From the NCBI RefSeq assembly GCF_009766085.1, contig NZ_LMUF01000030.1, positions 311,632 to 375,631 of the forward strand: a stretch of DNA of 64,000 nucleotides, written 5' to 3'. Of the stretch, positions 51,687-61,290 are shown piece by piece. Positions within the stretch are counted from its first letter, which is position 1. Each line of letters opens with the position of its first letter. The translations under genes and the position numbers were made by a program. Under the pieces are notes generated by a model. That model was not told the origin of the DNA and did not search any database. It saw nothing but the letters and a program-made list of their open reading frames with translations. Source of the DNA: Burkholderia sp. S171. GTDB taxonomy: Bacteria > Pseudomonadota > Gammaproteobacteria > Burkholderiales > Burkholderiaceae.

Positions 51687-53594
51687 ATGGCACAAGAAAC
51701 CATGAGCTTTCAGGCAGAAGTGAAACAACTTCTGCACCTGATGATCCATTCGCTTTACAGCAACAAGGAAATTTTCCTTCGCGAGCTGATTTCGAACGCA
51801 TCGGACGCGGCGGACAAGCTGCGTTTTGAAGGTATCGAAAATAGTGCGCTGTACGAGAACGATCCGGATCTGCGTATTCGCATTTCGTACGATAAAGCGG
51901 CGCGCACCGTGACTATCGACGACAACGGCATTGGCATGAGCCGCGACGAAGCGATCTCGAATCTCGGTACGATCGCGCGCTCGGGCACGAAGGAATTCTT
52001 CTCGAAACTCTCCGGCGACCAGCAGAAAGACGCTGCGTTGATCGGCCAGTTTGGCGTGGGCTTTTACTCGGGTTTCATTGTCGCCGACAAGATCACGGTT
52101 GAAACGCGTCGCGCCGGTTTGCCAGCAAGCGAAGGCGTGCGCTGGGAAAGCGCCGGCGAAGGCGATTTCGTCGTCGAACAGATCGAGCGCGCGCAACGCG
52201 GTTCGAGCATCACGCTGCATCTGCGCCCGGAAGAAGACGAGTTCCTCTCCACGCACAAGCTGAAGTCGATCATCCAGAAGTATTCGGATCACGTCGCGCT
52301 GCCCATCCTGATGAAGCAGGAAGAGTGGGACGCAGAGAAGTCCGAGATGGTCACGAAGGACGAAGACGAGACGGTGAACCAGGCGAGCGCGCTCTGGACG
52401 CGTCCGAAGAGCGAGATCACCGACGAGCAATACAAGCAGTTCTATCAGCACCTTTCCCACGATCACGACGATCCGCTCGCATGGACCCACAACCGCGTGG
52501 AAGGCCGTAGCGAATACACGCAGTTGCTGTACGTGCCGAAGCACGCACCGTTCGATATGTGGAACCGCGATCACAAAGGCGGACTGAAGCTGTATGTGAA
52601 GCGCGTGTTCATCATGGACGACGCGGAACAACTCGTGCCGGCGTATTTGCGCTTCGTGAAGGGCGTGGTCGATTCGGCCGATTTACCGCTGAATGTATCG
52701 CGTGAAATCCTGCAGGAAAGCCGCGATGTGAAGGCAATCCGCGAAGGCGTGACGAAGCGCGTTTTGTCGATGCTGGAAGAAGTGGCATCGTCGTCGGCAG
52801 AAGCGACGGATGACGCCGAGAAAGCCAAGTACGACACCTTCTGGAAAGAGTTCGGCCAGGTGTTCAAGGAAGGTATTGGCGAGGATTATGGCAATCGCGA
52901 GCGTATTGCCAAGCTCGTGCGGTTTGCATCGACGCAATCGGATTCGTCGTCGGAACAGACCGTGGCGCTCGCGGATTACGTCTCGCGCATGAAGCCCGAG
53001 CAGACGAAGATCTATTACGTCACGGCTGACACTTGGCGGGCCGCGAAGAACAGCCCGCATCTTGAAGTGTTCCGCAAGAAGGGCGTGGAAGTGCTGCTGC
53101 TGACGGATCGTGTCGATGAATGGATGCTGTCGTTCCTCAACGAATTCGATGGCAAGCCGCTGCAAAGCGTGGCGCGCGGCGACCTGGATCTGGGTGCGCT
53201 GAACGACGAAGAAAAGCAGGCGCAGGAGAAGGTCGGCGAAGAGTTGAAGCCGCTGGTGGAAAGCATGAAGGCCGCGCTGGAAGGCAAGGCTAAAGATGTG
53301 CGCCTGACGTTCCGCCTGACCGATTCGCCGACGTGTCTTGTAGCCGATGACGGCGACATGAGCGGTTACTTGCAGCGCATGCTGAAGCAAGCCGGTCAGG
53401 CAGCGCCGCAGATGCAGCCGATCCTGGAGGTGAATCCGGAGCATCCGCTGGTCAAGAAGCTTCACGCCGATGACGCGAACTTCGGCGACTGGTGTCATCT
53501 GCTCTTCGATCAAGCCATGTTGGCCGAAGGCGGCACGCTCGAAGATCCTGCGAGCTTTGTAAAGCGGACTAACGCGTTGTTGCTGGCGCGATAA
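51687..53594 (+). CDS. htpG: Chaperone HtpG (Hsp90)
   Basis: 635 aa from the ATG with AGAGGAA. GHKL ATPase: [45 protein letters not shown]. Middle domain: the catalytic Arg loop in [18 protein letters not shown]-terminal dimerisation domain ends the protein. Acts as a cytoplasmic ATP-driven chaperone. A sigma-32 promoter precedes it and a strong terminator follows. Confidence 0.97.
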   Translation: MAQETMSFQAEVKQLLHLMIHSLYSNKEIFLRELISNASDAADKLRFEGIENSALYENDPDLRIRISYDKAARTVTIDDNGIGMSRDEAISNLGTIARSGTKEFFSKLSGDQQKDAALIGQFGVGFYSGFIVADKITVETRRAGLPASEGVRWESAGEGDFVVEQIERAQRGSSITLHLRPEEDEFLSTHKLKSIIQKYSDHVALPILMKQEEWDAEKSEMVTKDEDETVNQASALWTRPKSEITDEQYKQFYQHLSHDHDDPLAWTHNRVEGRSEYTQLLYVPKHAPFDMWNRDHKGGLKLYVKRVFIMDDAEQLVPAYLRFVKGVVDSADLPLNVSREILQESRDVKAIREGVTKRVLSMLEEVASSSAEATDDAEKAKYDTFWKEFGQVFKEGIGEDYGNRERIAKLVRFASTQSDSSSEQTVALADYVSRMKPEQTKIYYVTADTWRAAKNSPHLEVFRKKGVEVLLLTDRVDEWMLSFLNEFDGKPLQSVARGDLDLGALNDEEKQAQEKVGEELKPLVESMKAALEGKAKDVRLTFRLTDSPTCLVADDGDMSGYLQRMLKQAGQAAPQMQPILEVNPEHPLVKKLHADDANFGDWCHLLFDQAMLAEGGTLEDPASFVKRTNALLLAR

Positions 53595-53615
53595 GTCAGC
53601 GTTCGGAAGAAGTTA

Positions 53616-53653
53616 AAAAACGCGCTGCCAGGAAACTGGCAGCGCGTTTTTTA
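53616..53653 (+). terminator. Terminator of htpG
   Basis: 17-bp perfect stem AAAAAACGCGCTGCCAG / CTGGCAGCGCGTTTTTT with loop GAAA. Confidence 0.95.
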
Positions 53654-53688
53654 TTGCAGGTCATTCATAGGTTCAGCGACATCGCGAT

Positions 53689-53946
53689 TTACTTTGCCTT
53701 GCGTTCCTTGTTGGCTTGCGCGACGACCGACGCCGCTAGCGTCTTGGTGTCCTTTGAATATTTGTCGCTGTGAAGAACCTGTCCGGCCTTATGTTCCATC
53801 TCTGCGCCCGTTTGATTCTTCGTATGCGTTTGCGATAACGCCGACGCAGCGAGGCTCTTTGCAATCACCGACGCCTTCGGGTCGTGCAGCGTATGCGACG
53901 CCAGCGTGGCGACGACCTTTGACGTTTGTTTTGTATTGACCGACAT
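53689..53946 (-). CDS. Small helical hypothetical protein
   Basis: 85 aa with AGAGGAAAC upstream. Lys/Ala/Ser/Thr-rich and helical, with no hydrophobic segment; two similar halves around (KVVATLASHTLHDPK / KTLAASVVAQANKERK). Similar proteins are, to my knowledge, common and unannotated in this group. A sigma-54-like site is 30 bp upstream. Confidence 0.75.
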   Translation of the reverse strand: MSVNTKQTSKVVATLASHTLHDPKASVIAKSLAASALSQTHTKNQTGAEMEHKAGQVLHSDKYSKDTKTLAASVVAQANKERKAK

Positions 53947-53975
53947 GTGTTTCCTCTCATGCTTTATAGATAGCC

Positions 53976-53991
53976 CGCAACAAGATTGCCG
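53976..53991 (-). promoter_or_regulatory. Sigma-54 promoter candidate for the 53689 gene
   Basis: Minus-strand CGGCAATCTTGTTGCG keeps GGCA and TTGC at correct spacing; four mismatches overall. Predicted start about 53964, 18 nt before the ATG. Confidence 0.4.
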
Positions 53992-54102
53992 TGAGCGCCG
54001 GTCCGTCGTTTATTGACCGGCCGGTTCGTCAGTTTCTCGTGAGCGCACGCCGACATCTATACGAATCCTCCTATATACGCGTCTGGTTTTATAATCTCGC
54101 GC

Positions 54103-54672
54103 ATGCCAAAAGCTCCTCTTGCCGGTACTCAAGCCTGGCGCGACCGTCCGCTTCCCACCTTCACCGCCCATCAGAAAGACTGGCTCACGCGCGGCGGTTC
54201 GCTGACCGCCCATTTGCGTGAACTGGGCGATGTCACCGTCGATGTCACCCGCGAGACGGTCGGGCAACCGTGGCTAGATGAAGCCGCGGCGCTGGACATC
54301 ACGCCGCGCACGCCGGTATGGATCCGCGAAGTCGTGTTGAATGTGAACGGCGTGCCGTTCGTCGCGGCGCACAGCGTGGTGCCGCTCTATGCCAGTTCGG
54401 GCGTGTGGCAAGCCATGCGTCGATTGAGGACGCGTCCGCTTGCAGAGTTGCTATATAGCGATAGCAGCGTGTGGCGCTCGCCGCTCACGAGCAGAAGGAT
54501 CGATGCGCGCGATCCGCTATACAAGCTGGCAGCTCGACAAATACTGCATGAGAAACCGCATTCCTTTGTCGCGCGCCGTTCGGTGTTCATACGACTGGAC
54601 GCGCCGTTGATGGTGACGGAATGCTTCCTGCCAGCGCTTTGGACCTTCCTCGATCGTCGCGAAAAATGCTGA
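54103..54672 (+). CDS. ubiC: Chorismate--pyruvate lyase
   Basis: 189 aa. UbiC fold with the invariant [22 protein letters not shown] (Arg in the active site) and a C-terminal [26 protein letters not shown] with the catalytic Glu. Removes pyruvate from chorismate to give 4-hydroxybenzoate, the first step of ubiquinone synthesis. The htpG-ubiC neighbourhood is familiar from Burkholderia. Overlaps the next gene by 7 bp. Confidence 0.94.
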   Translation: MPKAPLAGTQAWRDRPLPTFTAHQKDWLTRGGSLTAHLRELGDVTVDVTRETVGQPWLDEAAALDITPRTPVWIREVVLNVNGVPFVAAHSVVPLYASSGVWQAMRRLRTRPLAELLYSDSSVWRSPLTSRRIDARDPLYKLAARQILHEKPHSFVARRSVFIRLDAPLMVTECFLPALWTFLDRREKC

Positions 54673-55139
54673 AAGGCTTTCCACCTATCGCCGATGAAAA
54701 CACGCACACGCTGGTTCTCGGCAGCTTTCCCGGCGTGGCATCGCTTGTAGCGACGCAGTATTACGCGCATCCGCGTAACCAGTTCTGGCGGCTGGTAGGG
54801 ACGGTGATCGGCGAGCCATTGCACGAGCTTCCCTACGATGAACGTGTGCTCAAGCTACTGGCACACGGCATCGGCTTATGGGACGTGCTCGCGGCTTGCG
54901 AGCGCGAAGGCAGCCTCGACACCGCGATACGCCACGCCAACCCCAACGATTTCGCCGCATTTCGCCTTCATGCGCCGCGACTCAAAAAGCTCTGCTTCAA
55001 CGGTAAAACTTCCGGGCGTTTCGAGCCCGTGATCCGCGCGGCGGGCTTCGAAACCCTGGTCCTGCCGTCGTCGAGTCCGGCGAATGCTATCCTCTCGTTC
55101 GATCAAAAATTGCGCTTCTGGCGCGACATCCTGAAATGA
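54666..55139 (+). CDS. DNA-deoxyinosine glycosylase (UDG superfamily)
   Basis: 157 aa from the ATG that overlaps the ubiC stop. Seen: [30 protein letters not shown] (active-site motif and base-binding Asn), [18 protein letters not shown], and [19 protein letters not shown], the pattern of family 6 (HDG) enzymes. Known role: excision of hypoxanthine from deaminated adenine. Translationally coupled to ubiC and to the next gene (ATGA). Confidence 0.92.
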   Translation: MLKGFPPIADENTHTLVLGSFPGVASLVATQYYAHPRNQFWRLVGTVIGEPLHELPYDERVLKLLAHGIGLWDVLAACEREGSLDTAIRHANPNDFAAFRLHAPRLKKLCFNGKTSGRFEPVIRAAGFETLVLPSSSPANAILSFDQKLRFWRDILK

Positions 55140-56059
55140 CCCAATTAATCAAACGCGCGTCGGCGGAAGCTCGCGCGTTCGGCAGCAAGCGTGAAAACAA
55201 GCAAGACAAGAAGCACGGCAAGCGCTCGAAGCGCGAGCGCGGCGACAATCTTGACCGCGATCTCGACGACGCGCCACGCATCGATGTCCCCCGCAAGCCG
55301 CGTTTCGCGCCCGTGACGTTCTCAGAAGAGGGCGGTGTGCGTTTCCTGCATTTCGGCACCGAATGGGTGCAGGGCGCGATGCGCCTGAAGAAGCCGAATC
55401 ACATCGAGCTTGAATACGCTCAGCAGATGATGGCGTGGTTGTTGTTCATCGAAACGCCGAAGCGCATCGTGCAACTCGGACTCGGCTCCGCCGCGCTGAC
55501 CAAGTTCGCCCACGCGTTCCTGAAGCGCGCGAAGGTGGAAGCGGTGGAGCTGAATCCGTCCGTCGTGATAGCGGCGCGCACGATGTTCGAGTTGCCGAAT
55601 GACGACGCGCGCCTGACCGTCCACGAGCAGGACGCGTGGGACTTCGTCAACGACCGTGCGAATCACGGGACCATCGGCGCATTGCAGATCGATGTCTACG
55701 ATGCCACCGCGCGGGGCCCCGTGCTGGACAGCACCTCGTTCTATCGTGCGTGCCGGGCTTGCCTGACGGCACCGGCGGGCGTGGTAACGGTCAATCTGTT
55801 CGGCGATCATCCGAGCTTCGTGCGCAATATGAAGCGCCTGAGCGAAGCCTTCGATGGCCGCGTGATCGCGCTGCCTGAAGTCCATGACGGCAATCGCATT
55901 GCCATCGCGTTCGCGGGTCCGGAACTCGACGTGCCGTACGCGCAACTCGAAAAGCGGGCGAAACTGATCGAGAAGGAATTGAAGCTGCCGGCGCGTCAAT
56001 GGGTGAAGGGGCTGGCGATCAGCGCCAGCGCGGACGACGCAACCAGCTTCTCTATCTGA
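55136..56059 (+). CDS. Spermidine synthase-like protein
   Basis: 307 aa, overlapping the glycosylase by 4 bp. An N-terminal charged extension of about 60 residues (REN KQDKKHGKRSKRERGD-like) precedes a Rossmann methyltransferase-type core: IVQLGLGSAALTKFAHAFL (motif I), VEAVELNPSVVIAAR, and IDVYDATARGP. The catalytic Asp of true polyamine aminopropyltransferases cannot be confirmed, so it may be a relative. The substrate is unknown. Confidence 0.85.
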   Translation: MTQLIKRASAEARAFGSKRENKQDKKHGKRSKRERGDNLDRDLDDAPRIDVPRKPRFAPVTFSEEGGVRFLHFGTEWVQGAMRLKKPNHIELEYAQQMMAWLLFIETPKRIVQLGLGSAALTKFAHAFLKRAKVEAVELNPSVVIAARTMFELPNDDARLTVHEQDAWDFVNDRANHGTIGALQIDVYDATARGPVLDSTSFYRACRACLTAPAGVVTVNLFGDHPSFVRNMKRLSEAFDGRVIALPEVHDGNRIAIAFAGPELDVPYAQLEKRAKLIEKELKLPARQWVKGLAISASADDATSFSI

Positions 56060-56356
56060 TCAGCAAGGGTCCAAGCTAAAGCGCCCAAAACGACATAGGA
56101 CGGCGAACCCGCCGTCTGAACGGACAAAGCGCAGACAAAACGCCAACAGAGCGCCAACAGAGCACAGCCGAAGAAACGAAGACATTACAACTGGCTGTTC
56201 TCCGTCATTACGGTTCGGGTTCGCCCTGCTTGACCCGCTTTTCTGCGTCCATATACTCCACGTGTTATTTCGGGGCGCTATAAGACTGATGTTTTGCCGC
56301 GAGACCCGCGTCAGGCCCAGTCAAGCAGCAATTTCAAAAGAAAAGAGGAGAGCGTC
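56060..56356. other. 297-bp intergenic region with a hairpin and short repeat
   Basis: GACGGCG-AACC-CGCCGTC near 56100 forms a stem without a T run; GCGCCAACAGA occurs twice near 56140-56165. No ORF. Confidence 0.45.
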
Positions 56357-56611
56357 ATGGCTCAAGAGGCGGTGACCGCCAGTGGTCAAGTTCGCAACAA
56401 GCGGTGGCTCTGGCTGCTGATTCTTCCGTGGATCGGCGTGGTCTGGGTGCCGTTTTACAACAAGATCGAGCCTGTGCTCATGGGCTTTCCGTTTTTCTAT
56501 TGGTACCAGTTGCTCTGGGTACTGATCAGCGCGGTGATTACGGCCGTGGTCTATCTGAAGACCAAGCCTATCCACGATGTTCCCAAGCTCACGCCGGGGA
56601 GCCCGCGATGA
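56357..56611 (+). CDS. DUF3311 small membrane protein
   Basis: 84 aa with AAGAGGAGAG upstream. Two membrane helices (WLWLLILPWIGVVWVPF; FYWYQLLWVLISAVITAVVY). DUF3311 proteins are the small partner of sodium/solute symporters, and the next gene, which overlaps by ATGA, is such a symporter. Confidence 0.92.
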   Translation: MAQEAVTASGQVRNKRWLWLLILPWIGVVWVPFYNKIEPVLMGFPFFYWYQLLWVLISAVITAVVYLKTKPIHDVPKLTPGSPR

Positions 56612-58161
56612 TGAACTCCACAGCAACCTTCGTCTTCGTCCTGTTTTTTGTCGGCGTGACGATCCTGGGTTTTGTCGCTGCTCACTGGCGCAAGGCCGAT
56701 CTCGGACAACTCGATGAATGGGGCCTGGGCGGCCGTCGCTTCGGCACGATCGTCACGTGGTTCCTGCTGGGCGGCGACCTTTATACGGCGTACACGTTCG
56801 TCGCGGTTCCCGCACTCGTGTTCGGCGCGGGCGCGACCGGCTTTTTCGCGTTGCCGTACACCATCCTGATCTATCCGTTCGCCTTCGTGGTGTTCCCGAA
56901 GCTCTGGGCGATCTCGAAGAAGTTCGGCTACGTTACCGCGGCTGACTTCGTGCACGCTCGCTACAACAGCCGCATGCTGGCGTTGGCCATTGCCGTGACG
57001 GGGATTGTTGCGACCATGCCGTACATCGCGTTGCAGCTGGTCGGTATTGAAGTGGTGATCGGTGCGCTCGGTTTCGATACAACGGGCTTCGTCGGCGATC
57101 TGCCGTTGATCATTGCGTTCGCGATTCTCGCGGCCTACACGTACACGTCAGGCCTGCGCGCGCCGGCCATGATCGCGGTCGTGAAGGACGTGCTGATCTA
57201 CATTGTGATCATCGCTGCAATTATCGTCATTCCGGCGCAGCTCGGCGGTTTCGGCGCAATCTTCGCCCATGTCGATCCGGCGAAGATCCTGCTGAAGGCG
57301 CCGGATGCGTCGAGCCTGAACGGTTACAGCGCGTACGCCACGCTGGCGGTCGGATCGGCGCTTGCGCTGTTCCTGTATCCGCACTCGGTGACGGCGGTGT
57401 TGTCGTCGAAGTCGGGTAACACGATCCGCCGCAACATGGCGCTGCTGCCGGCGTATTCGCTGGTGCTCGGTTTGCTCGCGTTGCTGGGTTACATGGCGCT
57501 GGCATCGGGCGTGAAGGACATGCCGGAATTCGCCCCGTACTTCAAGGCGTACGGTTCGAACTTCGCCGTCCCGGCACTGTTCCTGCACTTCTTCCCGTCG
57601 TGGTTCGTGGGCGTGGCGTTTGCCGCTATCGGTATTGGCGCGCTGGTTCCGGCGGCCATCATGTCGATCGCAGCGGCCAACCTGTACACGCGCAACGTGC
57701 ACAAGGAGTTCGTGAACACGAACATGACGCCGGAGCAGGAGACTAATGTCGCCAAGCTGGTGTCGCTGCTGGTGAAGGTGGGCGCGGTTGTGTTTATCCT
57801 GGCATTGCCGCTGACCTACGCTATCCAGTTGCAACTGCTCGGCGGGATCTGGATTATCCAGACGCTGCCGGCACTGGTGCTCGGCCTGTACACGCGGGTT
57901 CTGGATCACCGTGGCTTGCTGCTCGGCTGGGCTGCCGGCATTGCAACGGGTACGTGGATGGCGGTATCGCTAAAACTGGCTGGCTCGATCTTCACGATCC
58001 ACCTGTTCGGCTATGCGATTCCCGGTTACGCCGCGGTCTGGGCGCTGGTCGTGAACCTGGTGGTATCGATCGTGGTGAGCATTGCCGTGCGTGTGATTGG
58101 TCTCAAGCGCTCGGACGACCGTACGAGTCCTGAGGATTATCTCGACGTCGCGGAAACCTGA
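56608..58161 (+). CDS. Sodium:solute symporter (MctP-like)
   Basis: 517 aa; ATG ATG start overlapping the DUF3311 stop. Thirteen or so hydrophobic helices of the SSS fold: WGLGGRRFGTIVTWFLLGGDLYTAYTF near the start, GYVTAADFVHARYNSR, YTSGLRAPAMIAVVKD and AIGIGALVPAAIMSIAAANLYTRN. With a DUF3311 partner this is the MctP-type monocarboxylate (lactate, pyruvate, acetate) uptake group. Substrate inferred, not shown. Confidence 0.92.
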   Translation: MMNSTATFVFVLFFVGVTILGFVAAHWRKADLGQLDEWGLGGRRFGTIVTWFLLGGDLYTAYTFVAVPALVFGAGATGFFALPYTILIYPFAFVVFPKLWAISKKFGYVTAADFVHARYNSRMLALAIAVTGIVATMPYIALQLVGIEVVIGALGFDTTGFVGDLPLIIAFAILAAYTYTSGLRAPAMIAVVKDVLIYIVIIAAIIVIPAQLGGFGAIFAHVDPAKILLKAPDASSLNGYSAYATLAVGSALALFLYPHSVTAVLSSKSGNTIRRNMALLPAYSLVLGLLALLGYMALASGVKDMPEFAPYFKAYGSNFAVPALFLHFFPSWFVGVAFAAIGIGALVPAAIMSIAAANLYTRNVHKEFVNTNMTPEQETNVAKLVSLLVKVGAVVFILALPLTYAIQLQLLGGIWIIQTLPALVLGLYTRVLDHRGLLLGWAAGIATGTWMAVSLKLAGSIFTIHLFGYAIPGYAAVWALVVNLVVSIVVSIAVRVIGLKRSDDRTSPEDYLDVAET

Positions 58162-58218
58162 TCCTGATTTGATCGGGAAAAACGGGCAATCTAACCCCGT
58201 TCTGACCCGAAAGCTGGT

Positions 58219-58256
58219 AAAACGCCCGTAACGGATGTTGCGGGCGTTTCGTTTTT
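58219..58256 (+). terminator. Terminator of the DUF3311-symporter operon
   Basis: Stem AAACGCCCG / CGGGCGTTT with a 12-nt loop, then CGTTTTT. Confidence 0.85.
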
Positions 58257-58314
58257 CGGCGCCCGGTTCATCAAGCTTTTGCCCGTCTTTTGCCCGTCAA
58301 CTCATCGGAACCGC

Positions 58315-59424
58315 ATGTCCTCGACCGATACGACCCGGCCTCACCGTAGCCAGGCACGGCGCGCCCTGCATGTGCTTGGCTCGCCGTATTTCCGTTATCG
58401 CTACGCCAAATACCTGCACGCGGTGCGTGTGGCGCTGGCCATGCTCGCGTCGATCGCGCTGACCTCGGGTATCAATATTCCGCATGGCGAATGGTCATCG
58501 GTGACCCTTCTCGTGGTGATCGGCGGCTTGCAGCATCACGGCAATATTCGCAAGAAGGCAGCGGAGCGCGCGGTGGGTACGCTGCTTGGCGCGTCGTTGG
58601 GGCTGGGGCTGATCCTGCTGCAATCGGCGACCCATTCGACCATGGTCACGTACGTGCTCCTAGCGGTAATAGCGGGCGTCTGCGCGTATCACGCCATCGG
58701 CAAGCCGGGGTATATCGCGCTGCTGACGGCCATTACGACGATCATCGTCGCGGGACACGGCGACCTGTCCATCGAAGTCGGCCTGTGGCGCACCTTGACG
58801 GTGCTAATCGGGATTGTGATTGCGCTCGCGTTTTCGTTCGTGCTACCGCAATACGCCACTTATTCGTGGCGCTACCGGCTCGCCGACAACATGCGCGACA
58901 GCGCGCGGATTTACGGCGCAATCATGGAAGGACGGCCGATATCCGCCGACACCCTGACCAAGCGCTTTCTCACGATGAACGCACGGCTGGTGAGCTCGCG
59001 TTCATTGCTGGCGTCGGTGGGAAAAGAAATCGGCGTGCCGGTCGCGGTGCTCGACGACATCCAGCGCCAGCACAGGTCAATTCTCAGTGCGCTGGAAATG
59101 ATGGCGGCAGCCATGCCGGCCGCCGCGCCGGGATTTGCCGGGAGCCCTCACGCGGACGAGCGCGCGGTGCGCCACACGTTGCTGCTGGTTGCCCGCGCGT
59201 TGCGTTTTGGGCGCGTGGGGTTGCTGCACGCCGCGACCGGGTCTGCCGCAGCGGCCGTGCGACTGGAACAGACGGCGAATATCGCGGCGAGCCTCGCACC
59301 CGAACTGCAGGGACCGTACTGGCTCGCGCAACGGCTGGCGGAACAGGTCGACCGATTGCGCTTGCGGCTGATCGAGATCGAGCGGCAGTGGAACATCGAG
59401 GGCGCGCAACCGTTTCATCGATGA
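58315..59424 (+). CDS. FUSC family membrane protein
   Basis: 369 aa from the ATG with CGGAA. Six hydrophobic helices in the first half, including VALAMLASIALTSG, WSSVTLLVVIGGLQHHGNIRKKAAERAVGTLLGASLG and GLWRTLTVLIGIVIALAFSFVLP. The RAVGTLLGASLG segment is the FUSC (fusaric acid resistance/YccS/AaeB) signature. A soluble helical C-terminal half follows. Probably an exporter of aromatic acids; substrate unknown. Confidence 0.9.
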   Translation: MSSTDTTRPHRSQARRALHVLGSPYFRYRYAKYLHAVRVALAMLASIALTSGINIPHGEWSSVTLLVVIGGLQHHGNIRKKAAERAVGTLLGASLGLGLILLQSATHSTMVTYVLLAVIAGVCAYHAIGKPGYIALLTAITTIIVAGHGDLSIEVGLWRTLTVLIGIVIALAFSFVLPQYATYSWRYRLADNMRDSARIYGAIMEGRPISADTLTKRFLTMNARLVSSRSLLASVGKEIGVPVAVLDDIQRQHRSILSALEMMAAAMPAAAPGFAGSPHADERAVRHTLLLVARALRFGRVGLLHAATGSAAAAVRLEQTANIAASLAPELQGPYWLAQRLAEQVDRLRLRLIEIERQWNIEGAQPFHR

Positions 59425-59456
59425 GCGGGTGAGCATCTTCCGCTCCGAGCGGTTCG

Positions 59457-59873
59457 CTATCCTTCGAGGTCGTCCATCACGGTCACCATCCACGGGATGC
59501 CGAATCGATCGGACACCATACCGAATCCACTTGTCCAGAACGTCCGTTGCCATGCCATCCGGACGTTGCCGCCCTCGCTGAGTGCCTCAAACATTTTCTG
59601 GCCGGATTCGATGTCGTCGGCGGCTATCGAAATGCTGAAACCCGAGAAAACCTGCGGTGCGGCGTTCACGCCATCGGACGCCATGATCAGGCTTTGCCCT
59701 ATCCGGAATGTCGCGTGCATGACCTTGTCCAGCCATTCGGGCGTGGCGTTCACGCCTTCGGGAGAATCCTTGAAATGGAGGATGGACAAGGTTTCCGCGC
59801 CGAGCGCTTTTTGGTAGAACGCGAGCGCTTCTTCGGTGCGGCCGTTGAAGAACAAATAGGGTTCGAGACGCAT
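59457..59873 (-). CDS. VOC family protein, PhnB-like
   Basis: 138 aa from the ATG with AGGAGTT. Typical start MRLEPYLFFNGRTEEALAFYQKALGAE, middle MHATFRIGQSLIMASDG, and end WQRTFWTSGFGMVSDRFGIPWMV. PhnB-like VOC proteins have a glyoxalase fold; the usual metal His are not all visible, and function is unknown. Confidence 0.92.
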   Translation of the reverse strand: MRLEPYLFFNGRTEEALAFYQKALGAETLSILHFKDSPEGVNATPEWLDKVMHATFRIGQSLIMASDGVNAAPQVFSGFSISIAADDIESGQKMFEALSEGGNVRMAWQRTFWTSGFGMVSDRFGIPWMVTVMDDLEG

Positions 59874-59969
59874 TGGCAACTCCTGGTAAATCGGGCAACT
59901 TCGCCGCCCGTGCCAAAAGTCTAGCCCACGCCGGAGGGCTAAAAACGCACCCCGCAGCCTCGATCCGCA

Positions 59970-60004
59970 TAAAAAAAGGCGTCGGCGCAATAGCGCCGAA
60001 GCCC
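59970..60004 (-). terminator. Terminator of tal
   Basis: Stem GGC-G-TCGGCGC / GCGCCGA-A-GCC with loop AATA; on the minus strand it is followed by seven T. Confidence 0.85.
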
Positions 60005-60042
60005 GTTTTCAGACGCGAAATACAGGTGTTGCAACCGCGAAA

Positions 60043-60996
60043 TTATTTCAACGCTTCGATCAGTTTTTCGAGCTTGACTGCATCGGCCGCGAACGCGCGG
60101 ATGCCTTCTGCGAGCTTTTCGGTTGCCATTGCGTCGTCGTTGACGAGGAAGCGGAAGCTCGATTCATCGACTTCGATCTTGCTTACCTGATCGTTCGCGA
60201 CCGCTTCCGGCGACAGCTTGCGCTCAACCTTGTCATTGCTCTCGGCGAGCTTTTGCAGCAGATCCGGGCTGATGGTCAGCAGGTCACAGCCGGCCAGTTC
60301 GGTGATCTGGCTGACGGTGCGAAAGCTCGCGCCCATCACTTCGGTCTTGTAGCCGAACTTCTTGTAGTACGCGTAGATCTTGCGCACAGACTGCACGCCC
60401 GGATCGTTCGCGCCACCCATTTTGACTGCGTCCCAATCGGCGCCTGCCGACTTCTTGTACCAGTCATAGATGCGGCCGACGAACGGCGAGATCAGCTGCG
60501 CACCGGCGTCGGCTGCGGCCGCGGCTTGCGCGGTCGAGAACAGCAGCGTCATGTTGCAGTGGATGCCTTCCTTCTGCAGCACTTCCATTGCGCGGATGCC
60601 TTCCCATGTCGATGCCAGCTTGACGAGGATGCGCTTGCGGTCAATGCCCGAGTCCTCATACAGCTTGATGATGTCGTGACCCTTCGCAATGGAACCTTTG
60701 ATGTCGAACGACAGGCGCGCGTCCACTTCGGTCGATACACGGCCCGGGACGATCTTCAGGATTTCCTTGCCGAAAGCGATCAGCAACTGGTCGATGATCT
60801 GACCCATCGGCTTGCTCGCGTGTTCCTTGACGGTCTTCTCGAGCAGCGGTTTGTAGGCATCGTTCTGGACGGCCTTGAGGATCAGCGACGGATTCGTGGT
60901 CGCGTCTTGCGGCTTGAACTCGTCGAGTTGCTGGAAGTTGCCGGTATCGGCGACGACGGTGGTGTATTGCTTGAGCTGGTCGAGAGCGGTGGTCAT
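60043..60996 (-). CDS. tal: Transaldolase B type
   Basis: 317 aa. Catalytic Schiff-base Lys126 in [24 protein letters not shown] at the N-terminus with the active Asp, and [24 protein letters not shown]. Transfers dihydroxyacetone between sugar phosphates in the pentose phosphate pathway (sedoheptulose-7-P + glyceraldehyde-3-P). Stands alone with its own terminator. Confidence 0.97.
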   Translation of the reverse strand: MTTALDQLKQYTTVVADTGNFQQLDEFKPQDATTNPSLILKAVQNDAYKPLLEKTVKEHASKPMGQIIDQLLIAFGKEILKIVPGRVSTEVDARLSFDIKGSIAKGHDIIKLYEDSGIDRKRILVKLASTWEGIRAMEVLQKEGIHCNMTLLFSTAQAAAAADAGAQLISPFVGRIYDWYKKSAGADWDAVKMGGANDPGVQSVRKIYAYYKKFGYKTEVMGASFRTVSQITELAGCDLLTISPDLLQKLAESNDKVERKLSPEAVANDQVSKIEVDESSFRFLVNDDAMATEKLAEGIRAFAADAVKLEKLIEALK

Positions 60997-61290
60997 ATCT
61001 GGTCTTCGGCGCGTTATGCCGTTGTCAAAGATGCGGAGTGCCCGCGGGTGAAAGGGTTTTGCGAGGCCGCCGGTGCTGGTGCTGCGCCAATGCTGCTGGC
61101 GAGCGGCTCGCCCAAGATTGCCATTCTATTCCTGCCGCGCCATTTGGCGCAGAGAACGCGGTGGTTCGCGGCTGGGGATGTGCAAAACGCATACCCCTGT
61201 CTCGTGCGCAATTCCAATGCCAGAGCCCAGCATCGACACACGCCCCATTACACGTGGTTCGCGTGACCATTTTGCGTCGATACGATCAAT

